This document shows, one piece after another, positions 48,819 through 57,912 of a DNA stretch of 64,000 bases; position 1 is the first letter of the stretch; every line of letters begins with the position of its first letter. This DNA comes from Ruminococcus sp. GTDB lineage: Bacteria > Bacillota_A > Clostridia > Oscillospirales > Ruminococcaceae. The stretch is taken from contig JAFVAN010000023.1 of the NCBI GenBank assembly GCA_017480485.1, positions 20,666 to 84,665 of the forward strand. The letters are read 5' to 3'. Below the pieces are notes generated by a model. That model searched no databases and was not told the origin of the DNA. It saw only the letters and a list, made by a program, of their open reading frames with translations. Made by a program: the position numbers and the translations under genes.

Positions 48819-49301
48819 ATGAAAACCGTATCGGTTATTGTTGCAGTATCGCTTATGCTGCTCACGGCAGCTGTCTGCTTTACGAGCTCAATACTGTCGG
48901 CTATATAATATGTGACACTATCGACACTTACAACAGGAACAATTTGTTCTTTGCTACAGTTCAAAGTGTTTCCGACGAGAAAGCATCTTTTATCCTGAAT
49001 GACGGCAAGACCACCTGCACGATTACGCAGTCCTGTATATATCTGCGGTGCAACGTGGAAGAGGTGCGCTTTAAGAAGCCTTCGCTCGGGGCTCATCACC
49101 TGCGGTGCGTCTGTGCTGCTTACGGCGGCGGTGCTCGTCACCGGCAAGCTGACGTTCATGAAGGAGACAGTCATTTCCTTCGGCCTGATACCGCTGGCGG
49201 TCTGCGCAGAAGTGCTGATAGTTTATCTTGCGCTTTCAATGATAATGCCCTTATTGATAATCGGCAGGACCGAGCCGAGAGAGATTCTCAAGGAGGAATA
49301 A
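48819..49301 (+). pseudogene. Frameshifted secreted protein joined to an FtsX-like permease tail
   Basis: ATG 48819 has AAGGAGAA upstream and opens a signal peptide (MKTVSVIVAVSLMLLTAAVC) but stops at 48908 after 29 residues. The coding sense continues in another frame (YELNTVGYIICDTIDTYNR, then NDGKTTCTITQSC) to about 49085, and from there in the first frame as a permease C-terminus with two hydrophobic segments and the end IIGRTEPREILKEE, typical of FtsX-type ABC permeases. It is a composite of decayed genes. Confidence 0.7.
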
Positions 49302-49302
49302 A

Positions 49303-49395
49303 ATGATACGTCTTGACAACATCGTAAAGATCTACAACCCCAAGAGATCAAACGAATTTGAAGCCCTCCACGGCGTCTCGGCAGAGATAAAGTAG
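49303..49395 (+). pseudogene. Truncated ABC-transporter ATPase, first 30 residues
   Basis: A complete start (GGAGGAATAAA then ATG) and the usual opening of an antimicrobial-peptide-type ABC ATPase (MIRLDNIVKIYNPKRSNEFE, then ALHGVSAEIK), but a TAG follows at 49393, before the Walker A. Together with the permease tail just upstream it marks a lost FtsX/ATPase transporter. Confidence 0.8.
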
Positions 49396-49412
49396 GAGGG
49401 CCGCATTGGCAT

Positions 49413-50288
49413 ATGAAATTCTTTCACACCCTGAAACAAGACTTGAACAAAACAGTTGTTAATCTCGGCTTTTTGGGAGCGGCGCTGATGACCTGTGTGC
49501 TCTGCTTTACAGCCTCCGCTTACCATGATTTATCAAACGACAAGAGCTATTCTATCTTCGAGGCCTTCTTCTCCTTCGACCGGAAGTTTATCGAATCAAA
49601 CGACAGCTTTGCATCGTACCGACTGTTCGGCAACGGGATGACCGGGTATATCTCCATGTTCCTGCCGATAATCGTGGCGTTCCCGTTTATGGTCTCCTTC
49701 TGCGCCGAGAGGAACAACGGCCTTATGCGCTTCACCATAAGCCGAGCCGGAAAGCTAAGATACTATCTGTCAAAATTTTCGGCCTCGTTTCTTGGCGGCG
49801 GACTTGCGGTGCTGCTCGGTATGGCGCTGTTCGGAGCAATAGTGCGTATCACATTCCCGACGCTCGAAAGCTACAAGCTCGACCCCGAGATGCTGCAATG
49901 GACCGTCCCCGACGGCGAGGCTGTGGGCGTTGTAAAGATACTTTCCTCGTCCTTCATCTACGGTGCATTCTCGACTCTGCCGGCGTTTTTCCTGTCGTCA
50001 TTCTGCAAAAACCCCTACATCATCACCTGCCTGCCATTTATGCTGATCTACGTCTGGAACACGGCGATAAACAAGCTGACGATGAAGGCCTTCGAGACCG
50101 GAGATATGGTGGCTTACGAAAAGCTCGCCCCCTTCCAGCCCAATTCCTCGTCGCAGATCATCCACATCAAATTCAGCGAAATGACACCTACCGACCGGAC
50201 AACGCTGATCTTCAACGGAGCCTATCTCGCGGCAATGCTTGCAGGCTTTATCGTCATAATGGATCTTCGGACGGATCAGGGAAATTAA
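49413..50288 (+). CDS. ABC-2-type transporter permease, subunit 1
   Basis: A 291-residue membrane protein with about six hydrophobic segments, the first at 16-36 (VVNLGFLGAALMTCVLCFTA), then an outer loop, and the motif FCAERNNGLMRFTISRAG between helices 2 and 3, which is typical of ABC-2 permeases at the ATPase coupling site. AGGAGG lies 13 bases before the ATG, rather far. First of three genes of an intact transporter. Confidence 0.82.
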   Translation: MKFFHTLKQDLNKTVVNLGFLGAALMTCVLCFTASAYHDLSNDKSYSIFEAFFSFDRKFIESNDSFASYRLFGNGMTGYISMFLPIIVAFPFMVSFCAERNNGLMRFTISRAGKLRYYLSKFSASFLGGGLAVLLGMALFGAIVRITFPTLESYKLDPEMLQWTVPDGEAVGVVKILSSSFIYGAFSTLPAFFLSSFCKNPYIITCLPFMLIYVWNTAINKLTMKAFETGDMVAYEKLAPFQPNSSSQIIHIKFSEMTPTDRTTLIFNGAYLAAMLAGFIVIMDLRTDQGN

Positions 50289-50298
50289 GAGGTGCGCT

Positions 50299-51171
50299 AT
50301 GAAAAACATCAACCTGAAACAAGCCTTCTCCTGCGCCCGAACAGAATTTATCAAATGGGTCTGCGACGCGAGAATGATAATACTGGGAGTACTCCTCATT
50401 TTTATATACAACTTTGCCATCGAGCCGCTGCTTAAAAATGCAGAGGAAATGGGCGAGCCGCTGAATATCCTCGAGCCCTTCATTGCTATTGCAAACAGCG
50501 GTGCGATACTGCTTATCATTCCGCTGGTGTTCTTAACACTCATAGCCGACTACCCAAAGATCGACACCAACACTGTTTTCTACATTATCCGCGTCGGCAG
50601 GCTCAACTGGCTGCTGGGACAGATCATAAAGCTTGTGATGATGGGGCTGTCCTATCTTGCGGTGATATTCTTGGGCGCAGTAGTCCCGATGCTGCGGGAG
50701 GGCTTTTGGTACAACGGCTGGAGCAGCGTCGCAACGCAGTTTGCAACACGCTTCCCCGAAAAATCAGGGAATTTTGGTGTGTCGCTCTTGCCCGAGAATC
50801 TTTACAATCAGCTGTCGGTGTTCGAGGCTGCGGTAAAGAGCTATCTGCTGGTCTTTGCCTATCTGATGATACTCGGCCTGCTGCTTCTGGCCTTCTCGCT
50901 TATCAAGAAAAAGACCGCAGGCTTTGTGCTCTGCGGAGCGGTGATCTCGCTGGGGGCGGCTTTTTGCTCGATAAAGACCGCCTATATGTGGACGATGCCC
51001 ATGGCCAACAGCATAATATGGCTGCACTACACAAAATATTTCCGCCAGCCCGTAGTGTCGATGCAATTCTCGGTTATCTATCTCTGCACATTTATTGCGG
51101 CGCTGGTAGCTTTCTGCGTAATTGCAATAAAGAGATTCAACTATGACAACGTTGCGGAGATAGCAGCATAG
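50299..51171 (+). CDS. ABC-2-type transporter permease, subunit 2
   Basis: A 290-residue membrane protein with about six hydrophobic segments (MIILGVLLIFIYNFAIEP; LLLIIPLVFLTLIADYP is similar in place to the first subunit's coupling motif). It follows the first permease by 10 bases. The pair would form a heterodimer with the ATPase downstream. Substrate unknown. Confidence 0.82.
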   Translation: MKNINLKQAFSCARTEFIKWVCDARMIILGVLLIFIYNFAIEPLLKNAEEMGEPLNILEPFIAIANSGAILLIIPLVFLTLIADYPKIDTNTVFYIIRVGRLNWLLGQIIKLVMMGLSYLAVIFLGAVVPMLREGFWYNGWSSVATQFATRFPEKSGNFGVSLLPENLYNQLSVFEAAVKSYLLVFAYLMILGLLLLAFSLIKKKTAGFVLCGAVISLGAAFCSIKTAYMWTMPMANSIIWLHYTKYFRQPVVSMQFSVIYLCTFIAALVAFCVIAIKRFNYDNVAEIAA

Positions 51172-51180
51172 GGGGGCAAA

Positions 51181-51810
51181 ATGGATATTATAGAATTAAA
51201 GAACGTTGACCTCACCCTCGGGAAAGCGCAGATACTCAAGGATATAAATGTCGCCTTTGAAGAGGGTAAAATTCACGGACTTATCGGGCGCAACGGTTCG
51301 GGCAAGACAATGCTGATGAAGTGTATCTGCGGCTTCATCAAGCCCACAAGCGGTGAGATAACAGTTGACGGCAAGCGTGTCGGCAAGGACGTTGACTTTC
51401 CGAAGGATATGGGTATCATCATCGAAACACCCGGATTTATTCCATACTATTCGGGGTACAAGAATCTTAAACTGCTTGCAGGGCTGAACAACAAGATCGG
51501 CAAGGAGGAAGTCCGCAACTCTATGAAGCAAGTCGGCCTTGACCCCGATCTGAGGCGGCACGTCAGGAAGTATTCTCTCGGTATGAGACAGCGCCTCGGT
51601 CTTGCACAGGCGATAATGGAAAACCCGAAGATACTTATCCTCGATGAGCCATTCAACGGCCTTGACAAAGAAGGCGTTGCAGAGATGCGCGAATACCTTC
51701 TCAGCTACAAGGAGCAGGGCAAGACGATACTAATTTGCTCGCACTCGGCGGAGGATATTTCGGTGCTCTGCGAGACGGTGCACGAGATGGATAAGGGGGC
51801 TATACAATAA
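51181..51810 (+). CDS. ABC transporter ATP-binding protein
   Basis: A 209-residue ATPase: Walker A GRNGSGKTMLMK, Q-loop region IIIETPGFIPYYSGY, signature YSLGMRQRLGLAQAI, Walker B ILILDEPFNGLD and the switch His in ICSHSAED. It is short at the C-terminus like ATPases of BcrA/lantibiotic-immunity type transporters. With the two upstream permeases it makes a complete exporter. GGGGG precedes the start. Confidence 0.93.
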   Translation: MDIIELKNVDLTLGKAQILKDINVAFEEGKIHGLIGRNGSGKTMLMKCICGFIKPTSGEITVDGKRVGKDVDFPKDMGIIIETPGFIPYYSGYKNLKLLAGLNNKIGKEEVRNSMKQVGLDPDLRRHVRKYSLGMRQRLGLAQAIMENPKILILDEPFNGLDKEGVAEMREYLLSYKEQGKTILICSHSAEDISVLCETVHEMDKGAIQ

Positions 51811-51845
51811 TACCGATCCCTCAATTTTTGCTACAAGACATTAAA

Positions 51846-51871
51846 AGGCAGCCGCGATAATGCGGCTGCCT
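51846..51871. terminator. Hairpin after the ABC operon
   Basis: AGGCAGCCGC-GATAAT-GCGGCTGCCT, a perfect stem 35 bases after the stop, but without a proper T-run (TAAAATAAT on the plus side, TTTTAATG on the minus). Confidence 0.65.
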
Positions 51872-52030
51872 AAAATAATGCCATTTTTCGATATACATTT
51901 TCTGTCAAGCCGTTAACCAAGCCTTGTTTGTTGATGCAAACCGATAAGAAGCTTAAAGATAAGCTTACGTTCGGTCCGGCGAGGTCCTTATTGGTGGCAT
52001 CACCAACCGGGGGACTATGCTTCTGAAAAA
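51872..52030. other. Structured intergenic stretch, unassigned
   Basis: Between the ABC operon and the parC stop. It holds AAGCTTAAAGATAAGCTT (about 51942-51959), GGTCCGGCGAGGTCC and a perfect hairpin TTGGTG-GCAT-CACCAA (51991-52006). Neither strand has a clear promoter or ORF. It may be the parC 3' region or an RNA I cannot name. Confidence 0.35.
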
Positions 52031-54274
52031 TTACAGGAACGAGATCTGGTCCGGGTCCGGGATGTCCTTTGCAAAGCTGCCTGCGGCGGGGATGTTCTTG
52101 CTGCGGTATTTTGCAAGCTCCTTCGCCTTCTCGGGAGTTATCATAAAGGCCTTCTCCAGCACCGACTTGGCTTTCAGAGTCATTACCTGAACGCCGATGG
52201 TGTCTCGGGTGGTCTTTGGCAGCAGCAGGGCAGTGTCGAACACCAGCGCCCGCCCGTTGCTTGTCCGCAGCATTATGTCTGCGTTTTCCGACACATGGAA
52301 GGCCGCCACCAGCGGTGCCTTTGCGCTGTAGGCGTTCCCCAGCTTCTTGCGGTTGGTCTTGGTCTCGTAGGCGCTCATGGGCACCTTCGCCACCTTGCCG
52401 TTCTGGTAGATGAATATCATATATCCCGAATAGTCTGTGGTGGCCGCCATGTAGACCACGTTCTCGTTCTCCGAGAAGCTCAGCTTGGCGGGGATGAAGT
52501 CTCCAAGCACACTGGCCTTGCTGTCATCGAAGGCCGAGGCCCTTGTCTTGTAGACCTGGGCCTGGTCGGTGAAGAAAAGGAGCTCCGTGCGGTTGGCGGC
52601 CTCTATCTCCTGAGAGAGGAAGTCGCCCTCCTTGAATTTCTGCTCGCCTGACATCCTCAGGGACTGGGGGGTTATCTTCTTGAAGTAGCCGCTCTGGGAG
52701 AGGAACAGCGTGCACTGGTAATCAGGCGCTTCCTCCACCACCTCTACCTCCTGAACATCCGTCTGGTAGTAGAACTGGGTGCGGCGGGGCTGGCCGTATT
52801 TCTTGATGACATCCTTTAGCTCCGCGATAATAAGATTTTTGATCTTTTTGTCGCTGCCGAGGGTCTCCTCCAGCTCTGCAATGTCCTTTTCAAGGGCCTT
52901 GGTCTCGTCCAGCCTTTTCAGGATATACTCGCGGTTCAGGTGGCGCAGCTTGATCTCCGCTATGTACTCCGCCTGCACCTCGTCAATGGCGAAGCCTATC
53001 ATCAGGTTGGGAACTACCTCCGCTTCCTCCTCGGTCTCTCGGATTATCTTGATTGCCTTGTCTATGTCCAGAAGTATCTTTCCCAAGGCCTTCAATAGGT
53101 GCAGCTTTTCCTTCTTTTTGTCAAGGTCAAAGCTTATGCGCCGCTTTACGCACTCAACGCGAAAGTCCGTCCACTCGCTTATTATGTCGTAAACGCCCAT
53201 TACCTTCGGGTAGCCGTGTACAAGGATGTTGAAGTTGCAGGAGTAGGTGTCCTGCAGGGGAGTGAGCTTGTAGAGCTTCTGCATCAGGGCGTCGGGGTCA
53301 ACGCCCTTCTTGATGTCTATGCCTATCTTTAGGCCGTTTAAGTCGCTCTCGTCCCGGATGTCGGAGATCTCTCTGATCTTGCCAGCCTTCACGAGGGCGA
53401 TTATTTTTTCCTTGATGGCCTCAATGGTGGTGGTGGCGGGTATCTCGACTATCTCCAAGCAGCGGGAGGCCTTGTCAAACTGGTACTTTGCCCTAAGCTT
53501 CACAGAGCCCCGTCCCGTGCGGTATATGCGGTCAAGCTCCTCCTCGTCGTAGAGCAGGGAGGCCCCGCCGGGGAAGTCGGGCCCTTTAAGGGTGTCCAGG
53601 GCGTTGTGGTCCTTGTTCTTCATCAGGGCGATGGTGGTCTCGCAGACCTCGGTGAGGTTGAAGGAGCACACCGACGAGGCCATCGAAACGCCGATGCCCA
53701 CGTTGGCGTTCACAAGTATGGTGGGGAAGGTGGCAGGGAAGAGCGTTGGCTCCTGCATGGTGTTGTCGTAGTTTGGCACAAAGTCCACCGTGTCCTTGTC
53801 GATGTCCCGGAAGAGCTCGGCACAGATGGGCTCCAGCTTGGCCTCGGTGTATCGGGGGGCGGCGTAGGCCATGTCACGGGAGTAGGCCTTGCCGAAGTTG
53901 CCCTTCGAGAGAATGAAGGGGTGCAGAAGGGTCTCGTTGCCCCTTGCAAGGCGCACCATGGTCTCGTAGATGGCGGCGTCGCCGTGGGGGTTCAGTCTCA
54001 TGGTCTGGCCCACGATGTTGGCGCTCTTTGTGAGGCCCCCTGTCAGCAGGCCCATCTTGTACATCGTGTACAGCAGCTTTCGGTGAGAGGGCTTGAAGCC
54101 GTCGATCTCCGGGAAGGCCCGGGATACGATAACGCTCATGGCGTAGGGCATATAGTTCTTTTGCAGGGTGAGGGTTATGGGCTCCTCCACCACCTGCCCA
54201 GCCCCCGCGATATAGGCGTTGGCGTCCTCCGGGGTCAGCTGCTTCTTTTCGGATTCTTTTTTCTTTTTTGGCAT
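52031..54274 (-). CDS. parC: Type II topoisomerase subunit A (ParC/GyrA-like)
   Basis: The DNA-cutting subunit, 747 residues. The active-site Tyr is Y142 in AAPRYTEAKL; the DNA-gate helix is NPHGDAAIYETMVRLARG, in which the residue aligned with GyrA Ser83 is Ala100 and that aligned with Asp87 is Glu104. The C-terminal part has beta-pinwheel-like repeats without a clear GyrA box, which favours topoisomerase IV. The B subunit is encoded upstream on the same strand with one gene between. GGAA precedes the ATG at moderate distance. Confidence 0.9.
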   Translation of the reverse strand: MPKKKKESEKKQLTPEDANAYIAGAGQVVEEPITLTLQKNYMPYAMSVIVSRAFPEIDGFKPSHRKLLYTMYKMGLLTGGLTKSANIVGQTMRLNPHGDAAIYETMVRLARGNETLLHPFILSKGNFGKAYSRDMAYAAPRYTEAKLEPICAELFRDIDKDTVDFVPNYDNTMQEPTLFPATFPTILVNANVGIGVSMASSVCSFNLTEVCETTIALMKNKDHNALDTLKGPDFPGGASLLYDEEELDRIYRTGRGSVKLRAKYQFDKASRCLEIVEIPATTTIEAIKEKIIALVKAGKIREISDIRDESDLNGLKIGIDIKKGVDPDALMQKLYKLTPLQDTYSCNFNILVHGYPKVMGVYDIISEWTDFRVECVKRRISFDLDKKKEKLHLLKALGKILLDIDKAIKIIRETEEEAEVVPNLMIGFAIDEVQAEYIAEIKLRHLNREYILKRLDETKALEKDIAELEETLGSDKKIKNLIIAELKDVIKKYGQPRRTQFYYQTDVQEVEVVEEAPDYQCTLFLSQSGYFKKITPQSLRMSGEQKFKEGDFLSQEIEAANRTELLFFTDQAQVYKTRASAFDDSKASVLGDFIPAKLSFSENENVVYMAATTDYSGYMIFIYQNGKVAKVPMSAYETKTNRKKLGNAYSAKAPLVAAFHVSENADIMLRTSNGRALVFDTALLLPKTTRDTIGVQVMTLKAKSVLEKAFMITPEKAKELAKYRSKNIPAAGSFAKDIPDPDQISFL

Positions 54275-54308
54275 TTCTTTTATTCCTTTTCCTGCCGCGT
54301 TCGCGGCT

Positions 54309-55496
54309 TTATCGTTCTGTTTTCATATCTCTGATGCCTCTGCCTGTGTACTGCACCGCTATCCGGCCCTCGGGGTCGGTGTCGAAGGCGTAGAGCGCCA
54401 GCAGGAACAGCCATTCAAGGGGCTTCATAAGAATGTATACAAGGTCATTCCTTGCTTGTGTGGTCATCTTTTTGGCTATCGGGTAGCCGTGGGTGTCGTA
54501 GAAGCTTCGGATGTGCCTGTGGAGTCGGGGCGTGCGCTCCTGAATAAGCTCCTCAAAGGCGTTGGCTATGCAGAGCTGGCGGTTGACTATTATCCGCTCG
54601 CCCCGCCTGATGCCGTATCTCGTGGGCTTGACTATGCGCCTGTGGCCGCCTGCTGCGGCGGTGCAAAGGTAATGTCCCTCGTAGTATTCCGGCGGAGGCG
54701 GAGTTTTCTGCGAAAATGTCCAGTCCGCGGTCTCGGTGAAGGCCTTTATCATGCCTCCCGGCCCCTGACCGAACAGCACCAGCACAACAGTAAGCACCCC
54801 CAGCAGCGGCAGCATCAGTATAAATACTGCAAGCACCCACTTTTTCGAGCTGTCCAGCAGCCTGTAGAGCTTCCTTGTGACCGCCGAGGTGTTTTCCTCG
54901 TCGGCATTGTGGGCGAGATATCCCAGCTGGTCCCTTATCTCCTCCCGCATTACCCTTGCGGTGATGATGATAAAATTATATGCGTACACAGCTATGGGCA
55001 GGAACACATAGTCGGAGAGCCGTATGAGCTGTACGGTAAGCATCACGAGCTGGAGGTTCCCGATGAGTGTCAGGGAGATGAGCACCGCCGACTTCAGGGG
55101 CGGCTTTCGCAGCCTGTTCACGATCAGTATTATCAGCGCTATTGCAGCAAGCAAAAATGGGATCTCGAACGACAGCCAGTATTTCTCTGAGATCGGCCTG
55201 TGCCATCCGGGATCTCCGCCGCCGAGGATAACAGGCTCGTCCCAGTCCTTGTTCCGGATAAAGCCGAAAAGATAGATCAGAGAAAGCAGAGCCCCCCACA
55301 TTACAGTGATAACGCACCGCAGCTGCTTTCTCCTCTCGTGGTCAAGGCGGCGGAAAATGTAGGTGCTGTCCTTTGCTTTTGAAAAGATACGCCGCGTTAG
55401 CCTCTTCGGCAGTATAAGCAGGGTGTTGTACACCGTCAGATATAACGGCAGCCCCACAAAGGCCAGCACGAACGGCAGCAAAAAAAGCACTTCCAC
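54309..55496 (-). CDS. DUF6688-like membrane protein between parE and parC
   Basis: A 395-residue protein with about six to seven hydrophobic segments in the first 260 residues (VLFLLPFVLAFVGLPLYLT at the start) and a C-terminal domain with YLCTAAAGGHRRIVKPTRYG, VNRQLCIANAFEELIQE, and a final helix PLEWLFLLALYAFD. The C-terminal pattern recalls DUF6688, from memory. It lies 34 bases before parC and 45 after parE, so it must share their transcript. Function unknown. Confidence 0.75.
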   Translation of the reverse strand: MEVLFLLPFVLAFVGLPLYLTVYNTLLILPKRLTRRIFSKAKDSTYIFRRLDHERRKQLRCVITVMWGALLSLIYLFGFIRNKDWDEPVILGGGDPGWHRPISEKYWLSFEIPFLLAAIALIILIVNRLRKPPLKSAVLISLTLIGNLQLVMLTVQLIRLSDYVFLPIAVYAYNFIIITARVMREEIRDQLGYLAHNADEENTSAVTRKLYRLLDSSKKWVLAVFILMLPLLGVLTVVLVLFGQGPGGMIKAFTETADWTFSQKTPPPPEYYEGHYLCTAAAGGHRRIVKPTRYGIRRGERIIVNRQLCIANAFEELIQERTPRLHRHIRSFYDTHGYPIAKKMTTQARNDLVYILMKPLEWLFLLALYAFDTDPEGRIAVQYTGRGIRDMKTER

Positions 55497-55541
55497 TGCA
55501 GACCACCTCCATCTCTCATGATCTTAACTGTAACTATCAAC

Positions 55542-57536
55542 TCACGAAATATCCGCCATATCCAGATACTCGTGTCCGTACTGGGTGATGAAATCCTTTC
55601 TGCCCTGCAGGTCGTCGCCCAGCAGCATATCGAACATATACTGGGTGTCCGTCATGTCGTCGGGGTCTATCTTTATCAGGCGGCGGGTGCCGGGGTTCAT
55701 GGTGGTAAGGGCCATCATGTCCGCCTCGTTCTCGCCAAGTCCCTTCGAGCGCTGCAAAATGTACTTGCTGCCCTCGATCTTTTTGAGGATATCCGCCTTC
55801 TCCGCCTCGTCGTAGGCGAAGTATTTCTTCTCGCCCTTCTTCTCCTTCACCGTTATCTCGTAGAGGGGCGACTCCGCGATGAACACATAGCCCTTTTCTA
55901 TCAGCGTCGGGCAGAGGCGGAAGATCATCGTCAGTATCAGCGTGCGTATCTGGAAGCCGTCGTAGTCCGCATCTGTGCAGATTATTATCTTGTTCCATTT
56001 CAGGGCGTCAAGGTTGAAAAGGGACAGGTCCTTGTTGGCCTTGCTCTTTACCTCCACGCCGCAGCCCAGCACCTTGATAAGGTCCGTGATTATCTCGCTC
56101 TTGAATATCCTGTCATAGTCGGCCTTCAGGCAGTTGAGTATCTTTCCCCGGACGGGCATCACCGCCTGAAACTCCGAGTCTCTGGCCATCTTTACAGAGC
56201 CCAGAGCCGAGTCGCCCTCCACGATGTAGAGCTCCCGCTTTGAAAGGTCCTTCGAGCGGCAGTCAACAAACTTCTGCACTTGGTTTGCAAGGTCTATCTT
56301 CTGGGTCAGGGTCTTGGCGATGTTGAGGCGGGTCTTTTCGGCGTGCTCGCGGCTGCGCTTGTTTATCAGCACCTGCTCCGCGATCTTCACGGCCTCGTCT
56401 GGGTTCTCGATGAAGTACACCTCTATCTGGTGCTTCAAAAACTCCGTCATGCACTCCTTGATGAACTTGTTTGTGATGGCCTTCTTGGTCTGGTTGGCGT
56501 AGCTGGTCATGGTGGAGAAGGAGCTTGATACCAGCACAAGGCTCTCCTCAACATCCGCAAAGGTTATGGCCTTTTCGTTTTTAAGATATTTGTTGTTGTT
56601 TTTGAGGTAGGCGTTTATCTGTGACTGGAAGGCCGACTTCACCGCCTCCTGCGGCGAGCCGCCGTGCTCCAGAAAGCTGGAGTTGTGGAAGTATTCCTGC
56701 AGCTTCACCTTGTTTGAGAAGGTGAAGGCCACGCCCAGCTTTACCTTGTATTCGTCCTTGTCCTCGCGGTCGCGGCCGCGCCTGTCGCCCTGCACGAACT
56801 GCACCGAGGTCAGGGCGTTCTCGCCGACTATCTCTTTAACATAATCGGTAATGCCCTCTTCGTAGAAGTATTCGGCTTCGTCAAAGCTCCCATTCTCGTT
56901 CTGGTACCTCAGCACAAAGTGTACGTGGGGGTTGACCACGGCCTGCTTTTTGAGTATGTCCTCAAAATACTCCCGCTCGATGTTTATATCAGTGAAGACC
57001 TCCAAGTCCGGGCGCCAGTGGGTGCGGGTGCCGGTCTTGCGGCGGTTTGTGGCCTCGCTTTGCAGGCCGCCCTTGTTCTTGCCCTTTTCAAAGTGCAGCA
57101 TATAGCGCATCTTGTCACGGTAGACCTCAACGTCCATGTACTCGGAGGCGTACTGTGTGGCGCAGGCGCCAAGACCGTTTGTACCAAGGGAGTATTCGTA
57201 GTCGCCGCCGTTTGCGTTGTCGTATTTGCTGCCGCCGTAGAGCTCGCAGTAAACGATCTCCCAGTTGTAGCGCTTTTCCTTCTGGTTGTAGTCCACGGGA
57301 CAGCCGCGCCCAAAGTCCTCCACTTCGATGGAGAGGTCGTTGTAGCGGGTGACGATTATCTTCTCGCCGTAGCCCTCTCTGGCCTCGTCGATGGAGTTGG
57401 AGAGTATCTCAAACACCGCGTGCTTGCAGCCCTCCAGCCCGTCGGAGCCGAAGATGACAGCAGGCTTCAGGCGCACTCTGTCGGCGCCCTTCAAAAGCGT
57501 CATGGATTCATTGCCGTATTCCTTCTTCTTTGGCAT
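55542..57536 (-). CDS. parE: Type II topoisomerase subunit B (ParE/GyrB-like)
   Basis: The ATPase subunit, 664 residues. GHKL motifs ILSNSIDEAREGYG, EVEDFGRGCPVD and GTNGLGACAT; TOPRIM motifs YIVEGDSALGSVKMARD and CTDADYDGFQI with the acidic metal ligands. The start MPKKKEYGNES at 57536 matches the family; an opening to 57587 is not preceded by a good site. A two-subunit type distinct from normal GyrB is common in Ruminococcus-like clostridia, so parE is preferred to gyrB. Confidence 0.92.
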   Translation of the reverse strand: MPKKKEYGNESMTLLKGADRVRLKPAVIFGSDGLEGCKHAVFEILSNSIDEAREGYGEKIIVTRYNDLSIEVEDFGRGCPVDYNQKEKRYNWEIVYCELYGGSKYDNANGGDYEYSLGTNGLGACATQYASEYMDVEVYRDKMRYMLHFEKGKNKGGLQSEATNRRKTGTRTHWRPDLEVFTDINIEREYFEDILKKQAVVNPHVHFVLRYQNENGSFDEAEYFYEEGITDYVKEIVGENALTSVQFVQGDRRGRDREDKDEYKVKLGVAFTFSNKVKLQEYFHNSSFLEHGGSPQEAVKSAFQSQINAYLKNNNKYLKNEKAITFADVEESLVLVSSSFSTMTSYANQTKKAITNKFIKECMTEFLKHQIEVYFIENPDEAVKIAEQVLINKRSREHAEKTRLNIAKTLTQKIDLANQVQKFVDCRSKDLSKRELYIVEGDSALGSVKMARDSEFQAVMPVRGKILNCLKADYDRIFKSEIITDLIKVLGCGVEVKSKANKDLSLFNLDALKWNKIIICTDADYDGFQIRTLILTMIFRLCPTLIEKGYVFIAESPLYEITVKEKKGEKKYFAYDEAEKADILKKIEGSKYILQRSKGLGENEADMMALTTMNPGTRRLIKIDPDDMTDTQYMFDMLLGDDLQGRKDFITQYGHEYLDMADIS

Positions 57537-57660
57537 TTCCACATTTTTCCTTTCATATAAAGCTGTATTGATAAGTAAAAAAATCAAAAATCATCATACA
57601 AATTCCATTATACCACAACCTGTGCCGTTTTGTCAAATGGTTATTACACAATATATGTGC

Positions 57661-57760
57661 ACAGCGCGTACACCACGAAAGTCGCGTGAGTGCTTGCAAG
57701 CTCGCTTACAAATATGAGATGTGAAGGGACTCCCTTGCGATACGGTGGCTTTCAGAGGGA
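57661..57760 (-). repeat. Repeat family B, copy 5 (inverted)
   Basis: On the minus strand it reads AAAGCCACCGTATCGCAAGG, GAGTCCC, TTTGTAAGCGAGCTTGCAAG, CACTCACGCGACTTTCG, GTACGCGCTG, matching the other copies from end to end. It lies upstream of the zinc-ribbon gene promoter. The remaining part of this 376-base gap holds a tandem TCTAACCTCTAA-type stretch at about 57796-57825. Confidence 0.85.
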
Positions 57761-57828
57761 TAGAGCATTTCTTTTATCGTACTCTAATGGCCTTTTCTAA
57801 CCTCTCACTTCTAACCTCTAATTTCTAT

Positions 57829-57857
57829 TTGACTTTTTGGCGAATATGTGCTATAAT
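57829..57857 (+). promoter_or_regulatory. Sigma-A promoter of the gene at 57913
   Basis: TTGACT at 57829-57834 and TATAAT at 57852-57857, spacer 17 bases. Confidence 0.82.
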
Positions 57858-57912
57858 AATGATATCTATGATGAAACAGCGCCGAGGGGCGCTTCTAAAG
57901 GGGGAGAATACC

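Noticed and set aside
57721..57912. Longer start for the zinc-ribbon protein
   Set aside because: It would begin upstream of the promoter at 57829-57857 and in repeat B; TTG 57913 has the binding site.
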